Origin: Asticcacaulis excentricus CB 48 | Lineage (GTDB): Bacteria > Pseudomonadota > Alphaproteobacteria > Caulobacterales > Caulobacteraceae | DNA: 64,000 bases | NCBI RefSeq assembly: GCF_000175215.2 | Contig: NC_014819.1 | Location: forward strand, 96,347 to 160,346 | Direction of reading: 5' to 3' | Part shown: piece by piece, positions 16,604 to 23,891 of the stretch | Position numbering within the stretch: the first letter of the stretch is position 1 | How the letters are laid out: each line of letters starts with the position of its first letter | Notes under the pieces: generated by a model | The model's database searches: none | Told to the model about the DNA's origin: nothing | Seen by the model: the letters and a program-made list of their open reading frames with translations, nothing else | Position numbers and translations under genes: made by a program

Positions 16604-17894
16604 TTTCGCCCTCTACCGGGCGCTCGATGATGAGCAAATCACCACTGTCACCAATGCACTCCGCGTGAACCCAGGCCGCATTGCTGATTTGAAATGCCTT
16701 CGCCGACGCATCCCACCCAATAAAATCTTTTCCCTTTTCATACTCTACCAGGTCATCACAAACGGGACATTCATACTCAATCGGCTTACAAATGCCCGCA
16801 CGGTCCGCTTCCACACAATCCTCGAACACCCTGTAGTATAGACCTCTGTAAGCATCGCTCGCAGGGAGTCCTATATAAGTTCCAGACAGTAAACCCTTTA
16901 GAAAATTCAATCGCCATTTCCTGCTCGAAGCAGAATTCGCCTGCGACACACATTTAATTGCGTATTCGCTGAATATGCCCACCGTCGCCTCTGGCCTTAT
17001 GCCGAGATCGAGCAGACGGATGTCGTCCCTGAGATCGCTCAAGTCCTTCCCCGCCAAGTCATGGCCCTCTTGGCGCAGCTCATCAATTGCTAGGAATAAA
17101 CTATAGAAATCAGCTTTCTGCCGAAAGCGCGTTTCACGAATATTCCCCGGTATATCTTTAAAAATTTCGCCGATGTCCGCGATCGCTTCGTTGAACCGCT
17201 TGACGATTTTCTTCCGATCTTCAACCGGCCAATTAGTATATTTTATGTAATAATTGTCTAACTCGACCTTTTTATCCAGCGTTCCATCTATAAGACCGGC
17301 AATTAACTCTGAACTATACTCTGCGTCCGCGTAGCGCCTTCGGTCCGTGGGCGAGAAAATTCCTGCTGTTTCAAAAAAAGGGATCACCGATAGTTCTTCG
17401 GAAACAGTCAGGAAATCACCCGGATAATCAGCCCGTCGCAATTCCTGCTTCGTCAATGGAACGGTGTATTTATTGACGCGCATGTACACATCGCGCACCT
17501 CCCGATCAGTCGGGTTATCCGCCTCATTGAAATCGATACGATATCTTAAAAAGCTATCGACTTCATCCGGCGTGAAATCTTGAAATCGCTTACCTAGGTG
17601 AGGGCCTTCGTAAGGAGCTTCGAGCGAGAACTCATTCCTCAAAAAGCCGAGAATTGCAGAAATGCGCTGCTGACCATCGATTACTTGGCGATGGACGCTC
17701 CCGTTCTTAATTGTCTTGGCCAAAAATATCTTCGGTAGGGGAATGTCACTGAGGATGGAATCGATCAACATGATCTTGGCACTGTGCGCCCAAACTTCGC
17801 GACGTTGGAAGTCGGGTTGCAATTCTAACCGTTTAGCATCACTCCAATCCCGAACATCAGCAATTGGATGAGGGCTGATGTTCCAATGAACCAT
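16596..17894 (-). CDS. DUF262 protein with C-terminal CxxC...HxxC
   Basis: A 432-residue protein whose N-terminal ~110 residues form a DUF262 (ParB-like) domain: QPDFQRREVW (26-35) and VIDGQQRISAI (71-81). In GmrSD-type and SspE proteins this domain binds or hydrolyses nucleotides and is joined to a DUF1524 HNH nuclease. Here I see no HNH motif. The middle is helical, and the C-terminus has Cys376, Cys379, His410 and Cys413 arranged like a zinc-binding knuckle. It may be a sensor or a nuclease of another type. It is the first gene of the DUF262-kinase-small-protein operon converging on the phosphorothioation genes, which suggests a restriction or signalling partner. Confidence 0.75.
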   Translation of the reverse strand: MVHWNISPHPIADVRDWSDAKRLELQPDFQRREVWAHSAKIMLIDSILSDIPLPKIFLAKTIKNGSVHRQVIDGQQRISAILGFLRNEFSLEAPYEGPHLGKRFQDFTPDEVDSFLRYRIDFNEADNPTDREVRDVYMRVNKYTVPLTKQELRRADYPGDFLTVSEELSVIPFFETAGIFSPTDRRRYADAEYSSELIAGLIDGTLDKKVELDNYYIKYTNWPVEDRKKIVKRFNEAIADIGEIFKDIPGNIRETRFRQKADFYSLFLAIDELRQEGHDLAGKDLSDLRDDIRLLDLGIRPEATVGIFSEYAIKCVSQANSASSRKWRLNFLKGLLSGTYIGLPASDAYRGLYYRVFEDCVEADRAGICKPIEYECPVCDDLVEYEKGKDFIGWDASAKAFQISNAAWVHAECIGDSGDLLIIERPVEGENE

Positions 17895-17919
17895 GTTAAA
17901 GTTTCCGTCCGAAGGTTAA

Positions 17920-17957
17920 GGGGTCTCGCGTGTCAGCAAAACCTACGACCTTGCTCT
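17920..17957 (+). repeat. Candidate Tn3-family terminal inverted repeat (one end)
   Basis: Sequence beginning GGGGTCTCGCG at 17920 and reading inward past the resolvase gene resembles the GGGGTC start of Tn3-family 38-bp terminal repeats. The expected reverse-complement partner was not found in the window, so this is a candidate only. It lies 25 bp upstream of the DUF262 start codon. Confidence 0.35.
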
Positions 17958-17978
17958 GTCAACACATCTCCGCGCAAC

Positions 17979-18641
17979 CTATCTTCGGAAGCCGATTCTC
18001 GCAACTGGACCCAATGACAACGTCGGTGTGATTTTGGCCAAATCTAAGAACTTTTGGTGAACGTTGGTGCGTTCCACGCTGTCGCTGCGTCGGGCTTTTG
18101 AGGCCAGCCGGCTGATGGTTGCTCTGTGAACGCGGAACAAACGAGCCAGGTCGGCGGCCGAGCGTCCGGCATTCAGCATGTCCAAAATCTCTCGCTGCTG
18201 GGCGGGGGCGAGCTTAGTTGGCTGGCCTCCACCATTGCCTCTGGAGCATGCGGCTTCTTGGCCCTCGGCTGTTCGAGTGCGAAGCTTTGTGCGTTCAAAG
18301 TTGCCAATCGACTGCACCATTTGCATCAGTATACGGTCAGAATCTCCTGATTTGTCAGTACCGTCTCTCAGTGACCGGAAGTACGCTCCGCAGTTGTTTA
18401 TTTTGTTGAGAATACCAGAGAGATCTCCGAGTGAACTCGCGATCCGATCCAGCTCGGTGACGACAACGACGTCTTCAGGGCGCAAATCATCGAGCATTTG
18501 CTTGAGTTGCGGGCGGTCCCTGCGGCCACCGGTCGGGAATTCCGCGAAGGGTTTTTCACACCCGGCGGCCTTCAGGGCATCAACTTGCGGGGTCGTATCC
18601 TCGGCCTCGGATTTCAAGATGCGGGCGTAACCGATCAACAT
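17979..18641 (-). CDS. tnpR: Tn3-type resolvase with altered catalytic residues
   Basis: A ~220-residue serine recombinase starting at the ATG at 18641 (MLIGYAR), preferred over the longer frame from 18716. The N-terminal domain is followed by a helix-turn-helix near 165-195 (AADLARLFRVHRATISRL). In active resolvases the segment after YAR reads VSTxDQ with the nucleophilic Ser; here it reads YARILKSEAED, so the usual Ser position holds Leu. The LDRLxRS motif reads LDRIASS, losing the second Arg. Glu-Arg of the long helix (NFERTKLR) is kept. The protein may bind DNA or repress yet be unable to recombine. An inverted repeat covers its start region. Confidence 0.75.
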   Translation of the reverse strand: MLIGYARILKSEAEDTTPQVDALKAAGCEKPFAEFPTGGRRDRPQLKQMLDDLRPEDVVVVTELDRIASSLGDLSGILNKINNCGAYFRSLRDGTDKSGDSDRILMQMVQSIGNFERTKLRTRTAEGQEAACSRGNGGGQPTKLAPAQQREILDMLNAGRSAADLARLFRVHRATISRLASKARRSDSVERTNVHQKFLDLAKITPTLSLGPVARIGFRR

Positions 18642-18645
18642 GCAC

Positions 18646-18682
18646 AACCCTGTTGCATACCTGCCAATTGCGCAACAGGGTT
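18646..18682. promoter_or_regulatory. 11-bp inverted repeat at the resolvase start (res/operator candidate)
   Basis: AACCCTGTTGC at 18646-18656 is matched perfectly by its reverse complement at 18672-18682, with a 15-bp spacer. It begins 5 bp upstream of the resolvase ATG. Tn3-family resolvases bind paired half-sites in res next to their own gene and repress their promoter, so this is a good candidate for a subsite. Confidence 0.45.
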
Positions 18683-18841
18683 CCGCACGCGGCCAGTGGT
18701 TCGGACGTTCGCCCATGACTTTTTAAGAAAAATCGCACAACATATTGATATTGCGCCATATATTTCCCATAATATATCTTATGAGCCAAATTTTTGTAGC
18801 CGGGTGGACTCTATTTTGAAGTGCGAATGATCAACCAAATC

Positions 18842-18965
18842 AGTCGTCTCTTCAAAAGCGAGATATACCATTGGTCATCATTACCGCCACATCGACATGG
18901 CTGAGCGCCGGCAGATCATGAAGCTGGACGGCTCTAAAAACCGTTTGATCTCATGGCCTCTGAAC
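18842..18965 (+). pseudogene. Possible remnant of an IS30-like transposase N-terminus
   Basis: In the 340-bp gap between the resolvase and transposase genes, one plus-strand frame (about 18868-18950) reads HYRHIDMAERRQIMKLDG. This resembles the start of IS30-family transposases (YRHLxxxERRxIxxL). It continues for only a few codons before unrelated sequence, and has no complete gene or ends. The rest of the gap is A+T-rich without genes. The match is short, so the call is tentative. Confidence 0.25.
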
Positions 18966-18982
18966 ATTAAAGGGACACGGGA

Positions 18983-21961
18983 TTACGGTAGGAACGGAAT
19001 GGGCCTGAAGCCTTCATCATCGAGCGCCGGTTCGTCCTCCCAGATGTAGTCCCCGGTGAGGTTGATGTGCTCCCAACCGAGAGGGGAGAGTGTCGACAGC
19101 CATTCATCGGGAACCTGCTGCCCACGGTCGCGCAGCGCGGCGACGGCCCGGCCCATATGAACGCTGTTCCAGTAGATGATAGCCGTCACCACGAGGTTCA
19201 GCGCCGACGCCCGGATGGACAAGTTCTCCTGGCTGCGATCGCGGAACCGGCCAAGACGATGAAGGTTGACGGCCCTGACGAGGGCGTTACGGGCCTCACC
19301 CTTGTTCAATTCTGCGGTCGTTTGTTTGCGGAGGTCCTTGTCGTTGATCCACTGCAGGGTGAATAGCGTGCGCTCGATTCTGCCCAACAACCTCATTGCA
19401 TTGCTCAGGCCTTGCCGCTTGGGGGCGGAACTCAGTCGTTTCAGCAGGAGGGACGACGATACGGTCCGGGTGCGTAACGACGTCATCATATGCAGGATGT
19501 CGTCCCAGTAAGGGGCGATCTGGCTGGCATCAAGACGATCACCCATCACATCGTGAAGAACGCTATAGTCTTTCGCCGGCCGAAAGCCGTAAAGGCAGCG
19601 GCCATCGAGATTGGGGATACGCGGGTTGAAGGCATAGCCTAAAAGGTGGCAGGTCGCGAAGACGAGATCGTTGACGCCACCGCCGTCGACGTGGTGGCGC
19701 GTGACGGCCTGCCCCGTAGGCGTTTCGAGAAGGGCATCGAGCACATGCAGCGCCTCGCTCGCGGTCGCAGCCATGACGCGGGTGTGATAGGGCGCATAGC
19801 GGCCGCTGATCGCCGTGTAGAGTTTGATGATCGGATCTCGACCGTAATGGGCATTCACTTCGCCGGCGTTCTCGGCGGCCGCACCCAAAAAGATGTGCTG
19901 ACCGTCGGAAGAAGAAATCGTAGGTGAGCCGAAAACCGTAGCGAACGCGTCCCCATGCTGGGCCTCGATCAGCTTCGCCAGCGCCAACGCGAAGGTATCC
20001 TCCCGGAAGTGCCAGATAGCTGTTTGCTGTAGCTGCCGGCGTGTGCGGCCAGGGCTGGCCTGAGCCATCTTGCTAAGACCGAGATTGGTTGCTTCAGCGA
20101 TGAGCGCTGTGAACAGGGCGCGCTTGTCCGCACAAGGGCGCCCCGTCTGGAGATGCTCGAACGTTTCCGCAAACCCCGTCATCCGATCGACGTCCATCAG
20201 AAGATCCGTCAACCGGACCGTCGGCATATGACGGGACAGCAGCCCGGCAAAGGCCACCGCTTGCTCACTTTCCTCAGTGAAGACAGCTGGTACGCGAAGG
20301 CCTTTGGCGCCGATGCGGGTATCGCCCCGATTGTCTGCAAGATGCTTCGCGGCTGTCTGAAGGGCCGTCTCAAGTTCTGCCTTGCGCGCCGCGATATAGT
20401 CCCAGAAATTCGGGTTTATAGCGATGGGCAGCGTGCCTGACTTTTGAATCAATTCGAACTGGCCGCGTGGAAGCAGATAGGTTTCAATGGTCTGATAGGC
20501 CCTTGAGCCGACAACCGTCACGTCGCCCGACGCGAGGCGCGCCTTCAGCTCCAGCATAAAATGGATTTCCATCATCTTGTGATCGATACCGCCGTCGACC
20601 ATCATGATCTGCTGACGGGCCCGCAAGGGTACAAACGGGAGGAACCGCGCAACCCAATCCGCCTCGGTCATTCGGCCCGGACTGCGGTGCCACCGCTGGC
20701 TCAATTCAAGGAGCGCCTCAACCAAGCCCTGATAACCGGCGGACGCCTTGAACTCGAAGGCCGCCAGAAACGGCGACGCGTAGCGCCGCACAGCCGCATA
20801 TTCGGCACGTAACTCGACGAGGAGGTTGTTCTCGGCAGAAAACCGGCGTGTTGGATTGATGCTGCCGACGATCCTGCGGATCTCATCCCAGGTGGTGAAG
20901 GTGGTGATGGCAGGATCAAGCGCACGCCCAGTGTCATGAGCGTCGACAAGAACGACCGCCAGATCGCGCAGGAAGGCCATCGCGTCCTGGCTATTCAGCG
21001 CCTCCTCCTGGGCGCGCTCCTCACGCCGGCGATGGGCGCGGCGGACAGAGCGGGCGATCAGGGCCTCGAACATGTTGATCGCTTGATCGGTAAGGTCCAG
21101 CCCCAGCTCAAACACGGTCGCGGCCAATGTCGTGTAGCGTCGCGGCGCATTCATTTGCCTGTAGTTCTGCGCCGTCAGGCGCTTGCCTTCAGCCGCCAGA
21201 TTGACCCTGCGCTCCATACCGATCAGTTCCGCGGTCTTAGGGGTTATGTCGATCTCACGAATAAGATCCAGACGCTGAATGATCGCGATCATTGCCCGGC
21301 TGCCTTGCGGACCCGGCGGTTCGCGCAGCCATGAGATCTGATGCTGGCGCCCATGTACCGGCTTATCCGAGACCAGCGCATCGAGTGCGCCTATGGCGAG
21401 GTCTGTCAGCGAGCCGTGGACGCCCTCGTAAAGATGGCTCTCCGCCTGATGAAGGGCTTGCGCCACCAACCGTTCCAATACGGTAACGCCTGGAATGATG
21501 ATCCGGCGGCGCCGCATCTCCTCCGCCAGTGAGAATACCAGCGGGCGGGCCTTGGGTGACGCGATCGCCATGCCGCGCACCCAGTTCAATAATTCGGCCC
21601 GATGAGGCTGGGTCATTTCCTGAAAGCCGTAAGCTCGCCTAAGGACGTCCAGATGTTCGGAACGCGTTGCCGCTCGCTTGCAGGCATCCAGTAGCACGTC
21701 CGGACGGGTCGCTAATTGCTCGGCAAGGAACTGCACGGCCTCCGCAGGGATGGTGTCGCCGGCAGCGATCAGGCGGCCAGGGTAACGCAGGGAGCAGAGT
21801 TGCAGAGCCAGCGCAAAGCGGGTCTCGGCCTTTCGTCGCGTATTGACCAGGATGAGGTCTTCCGGATGGAGCGTCCAGTGCTCGATCAGTAAGGGCTCGT
21901 CGGTGGGGTGCGAAAGCAAACCCGCACGCTCTCTGGCCGTGAGGATGGATTTTCTGGGCAT
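18983..21961 (-). CDS. tnpA: Tn3-family transposase
   Basis: A 992-residue DDE transposase of normal length for the Tn3 family. It begins with the N-terminal DUF4158-type region (MPRKSILTARERAGLL, then LRYPG near 60). The C-terminal catalytic DDE_Tnp_Tn3 domain covers roughly 590-980: a SSDGQHIF segment with the first Asp, HVDGGGVNDLVFA with the second, and a late RSQENLSIRASALNLV helix with the Glu. The ending YIWEDEP is also typical. It seems intact. It is transcribed away from arsR, with 74 bp between the two starts. Confidence 0.92.
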   Translation of the reverse strand: MPRKSILTARERAGLLSHPTDEPLLIEHWTLHPEDLILVNTRRKAETRFALALQLCSLRYPGRLIAAGDTIPAEAVQFLAEQLATRPDVLLDACKRAATRSEHLDVLRRAYGFQEMTQPHRAELLNWVRGMAIASPKARPLVFSLAEEMRRRRIIIPGVTVLERLVAQALHQAESHLYEGVHGSLTDLAIGALDALVSDKPVHGRQHQISWLREPPGPQGSRAMIAIIQRLDLIREIDITPKTAELIGMERRVNLAAEGKRLTAQNYRQMNAPRRYTTLAATVFELGLDLTDQAINMFEALIARSVRRAHRRREERAQEEALNSQDAMAFLRDLAVVLVDAHDTGRALDPAITTFTTWDEIRRIVGSINPTRRFSAENNLLVELRAEYAAVRRYASPFLAAFEFKASAGYQGLVEALLELSQRWHRSPGRMTEADWVARFLPFVPLRARQQIMMVDGGIDHKMMEIHFMLELKARLASGDVTVVGSRAYQTIETYLLPRGQFELIQKSGTLPIAINPNFWDYIAARKAELETALQTAAKHLADNRGDTRIGAKGLRVPAVFTEESEQAVAFAGLLSRHMPTVRLTDLLMDVDRMTGFAETFEHLQTGRPCADKRALFTALIAEATNLGLSKMAQASPGRTRRQLQQTAIWHFREDTFALALAKLIEAQHGDAFATVFGSPTISSSDGQHIFLGAAAENAGEVNAHYGRDPIIKLYTAISGRYAPYHTRVMAATASEALHVLDALLETPTGQAVTRHHVDGGGVNDLVFATCHLLGYAFNPRIPNLDGRCLYGFRPAKDYSVLHDVMGDRLDASQIAPYWDDILHMMTSLRTRTVSSSLLLKRLSSAPKRQGLSNAMRLLGRIERTLFTLQWINDKDLRKQTTAELNKGEARNALVRAVNLHRLGRFRDRSQENLSIRASALNLVVTAIIYWNSVHMGRAVAALRDRGQQVPDEWLSTLSPLGWEHINLTGDYIWEDEPALDDEGFRPIPFLP

Positions 21962-21999
21962 TGTCGGGACCTCGGCAGCGGAGGTTCATCTTTGCACGC

Positions 22000-22037
22000 T
22001 TGACATTGCATCAATATATCATTATAGCGCGATATAT
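22000..22037 (+). promoter_or_regulatory. arsR promoter with ArsR-type operator
   Basis: TTGACA (22000-22005) is followed 16-17 bp later by a TTATAG/TATAGC -10-like hexamer. The 7-bp inverted repeat ATATATC (22014-22020) and GATATAT (22031-22037), spaced by 10 bp, straddles that -10 and runs into the start codon. Repressor bound here would block polymerase. With the -10 at about 22022-22028, transcription would begin at or next to the ATG at 22036, so the message may be leaderless; no ribosome site is visible. Confidence 0.6.
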
Positions 22038-22368
22038 GGATAAAAAGGCAGCAACACAGGCATTCGCCGCCCTGAGCCAGGAAACCCGGCTCGATGTTCT
22101 TCGTTTGCTCGTTCGGGTGGGGCCGGAAGGCCTGCCGGCAGGAGATATCGGCGAACGACTGGGCGTGAAACAAAACACCATGTCGGCCAACCTGTCGGTC
22201 TTGCAGCAATCGGGTCTGCTGCGAAGCGAGCGGGAAGGGCGGTCGATCCGCTACTTCGCGGACTATGATGGTCTGCAAGGGCTGTTGTCGTTCCTGCTGG
22301 AAGACTGCTGTGGCGGCCGCAAGGAGTTATGCGAGCCGCTGATCCAGAAAATCGTCTGCGCCTGTTAG
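22036..22368 (+). CDS. arsR: ArsR-family arsenite-responsive repressor
   Basis: A 110-residue winged-helix repressor that releases DNA when As(III) binds cysteines. The HTH spans about residues 35-62 (DIGERLGVKQNTMSANLSVL), followed by the wing (SEREGRSIRYFAD). The C-terminus has a CC pair (91-92), Cys99 and a final CAC (108-110), a plausible trivalent-arsenic site as in C-terminal-type ArsR proteins. The start at 22036 matches the family; a longer upstream frame has no ribosome site and would include the operator. It heads the arsenic operon and is divergent from tnpA. Confidence 0.9.
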   Translation: MDKKAATQAFAALSQETRLDVLRLLVRVGPEGLPAGDIGERLGVKQNTMSANLSVLQQSGLLRSEREGRSIRYFADYDGLQGLLSFLLEDCCGGRKELCEPLIQKIVCAC

Positions 22369-22383
22369 GCGGGAAACACACTC

Positions 22384-22875
22384 ATGTCGAAACCCTACAA
22401 CGTGTTGTTCATCTGCACGCAGAATTCTGCGCGCTCAATTCTGGCTGAGGCGATCGTAAACACCAGCGGTCAGGGGCGCTTTCGTGCGTGGTCGGCAGGG
22501 TCGCGGCCCAGTGGCTCGGTCAATCCCCATGCCCTCGCGCTGCTGAGCAGCCTGGGCATCGATACCGCATTCGCGCGCTCCAAAAGCTGGCACGACTTTG
22601 CATCTGATGACGCACCGAAGTTCGATTTCGTTTTTACGGTCTGTGATCAGGCCGCGCTCGAACCCTGCCCGATGTGGTCCGGCAGTCCGTTGAGCGCCAA
22701 CTGGAACGTACCCGACCCGGCCGCAATGACGGGAACCGAAGCCGAAATCGGACTGGCCTTCAGCGATACCTTCCGCCTGCTGCAAAACCGCATCCGTCTG
22801 TTCATGAACCTGCCTGTCGAGAGTCTTGATCGCATCTCGCTGCAAAAGCGCGTCGACGACATCGGCAAAGCCTGA
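22384..22875 (+). CDS. arsC: Arsenate reductase, low-molecular-weight phosphatase type
   Basis: A 163-residue cytoplasmic enzyme that reduces arsenate to arsenite with thioredoxin-type electrons. The phosphate-binding loop CTQNSARS (residues 11-18) carries the nucleophilic Cys11. Cys88 (FTVCDQA) and Cys96 are positioned as the relay cysteines of ArsC, and DPAAMTG is the usual later loop. It follows arsR by 15 bp and precedes the acr3 exporter, the classic order. The operon encodes two further ArsC domains. Confidence 0.92.
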   Translation: MSKPYNVLFICTQNSARSILAEAIVNTSGQGRFRAWSAGSRPSGSVNPHALALLSSLGIDTAFARSKSWHDFASDDAPKFDFVFTVCDQAALEPCPMWSGSPLSANWNVPDPAAMTGTEAEIGLAFSDTFRLLQNRIRLFMNLPVESLDRISLQKRVDDIGKA

Positions 22876-22888
22876 GTGAGATTTCATA

Positions 22889-23890
22889 ATGGGTAAATTC
22901 GAGCGCTATCTTTCAATCTGGGTCGGATTATCGATCCTCGCGGGCGTGGTCTTGGGCCATCTGTTCCCTCCCGTATTTCAAACGGTCGCGCACCTGGAAT
23001 ACGCGCACGTCAATCTGGTGGTGGCCGTGCTGATCTGGGTGATGATCTTCCCCATGATGATCAGTATCGACTTCTCGACCATCGGCGAGGTTCGAAAAAA
23101 GCCCAAGGGCCTGATCATCACCTTCTTCATCAGCTGGTTCGTCAAACCCTTCAGCATGGCCGCCCTGGGCGTGGTGTTTCTCCAGTATATCTTCGCGGGC
23201 TTTATCCCGGCAGAAGACGCCAAATCCTATATCGCCGGATTGATACTGTTGGGGGCCGCACCCTGTACAGCGATGGTCTTTGTGTGGAGCCGGCTGGTCA
23301 AGGGCGACGCCAACTATACGCTGGTGCAGGTTTCGCTGAATGATCTCGTGATGATCGTGGCCTACGCCCCCATCGTCGCCCTGCTGCTCGGTGTGACGAA
23401 TGTGGTGGTGCCGTGGGACACCCTGATCCTGTCGGTCGTGCTCTATGTCGTCATTCCGATCGTCGCGGGCTATCTGACCCGCAAGGCGCTACCCGCCGCC
23501 AGGGTCGACGGTTTGCTCGATGCCCTGAAGCCGTGGTCGATCATCGGCCTGTTGGCGACCGTCGTCCTGTTGTTCGGCTTTCAGGCGCAGGTGCTGCTGG
23601 AAAAGCCGCTGGTGATCCTGATGATCGCCATGCCGATCCTTCTGCAAAGCATCCTGATGTTCTTCCTGACCTTCAAATGGATGTGCAAGGTCAAGATTCC
23701 GCACAACATCTCCGCACCCGCCGCCCTGATCGGTGGCTCCAACTTCTTCGAACTGGCCGTCGCTGTCGCCATCAGCCTGTTTGGTCTGCACTCCGGCGCG
23801 GCCCTTGCCACCGTCGTCGGTGTTCTGGTCGAGGTGCCGGTCATGCTGTGGCTGGTGAAGGTCGCCAACAAACAAACGTACGAGGTCTAA
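22889..23890 (+). CDS. acr3: Acr3 arsenite efflux permease
   Basis: A 333-residue inner-membrane protein with about ten hydrophobic segments that exports arsenite using the proton gradient. Family landmarks are the conserved Cys126 in LGAAPCTAMVF and a late Glu in GVLVEVPVMLWLV, both implicated in transport. SNFFELAVAVAISLFG is another signature. It is Acr3 (BASS-fold) rather than the unrelated ArsB. It follows arsC by 13 bp and ends 1 bp before the next gene. Confidence 0.93.
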   Translation: MGKFERYLSIWVGLSILAGVVLGHLFPPVFQTVAHLEYAHVNLVVAVLIWVMIFPMMISIDFSTIGEVRKKPKGLIITFFISWFVKPFSMAALGVVFLQYIFAGFIPAEDAKSYIAGLILLGAAPCTAMVFVWSRLVKGDANYTLVQVSLNDLVMIVAYAPIVALLLGVTNVVVPWDTLILSVVLYVVIPIVAGYLTRKALPAARVDGLLDALKPWSIIGLLATVVLLFGFQAQVLLEKPLVILMIAMPILLQSILMFFLTFKWMCKVKIPHNISAPAALIGGSNFFELAVAVAISLFGLHSGAALATVVGVLVEVPVMLWLVKVANKQTYEV

Positions 23891-23891
23891 G

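Larger units (their letters stand above)
17920..22035. mobile_element. Tn3-family transposition module (outer limits uncertain)
   Basis: A transposase and a resolvase of Tn3 type lie on the minus strand, with a possible outer repeat at 17920. The arsenic genes begin immediately on the other side of tnpA and may be passengers, but the second terminal repeat was not located, so only the core is bounded here. Tn3 elements move by replicative transposition, and cointegrates are resolved at res by the serine recombinase, which looks degenerate in this copy. Confidence 0.6.
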
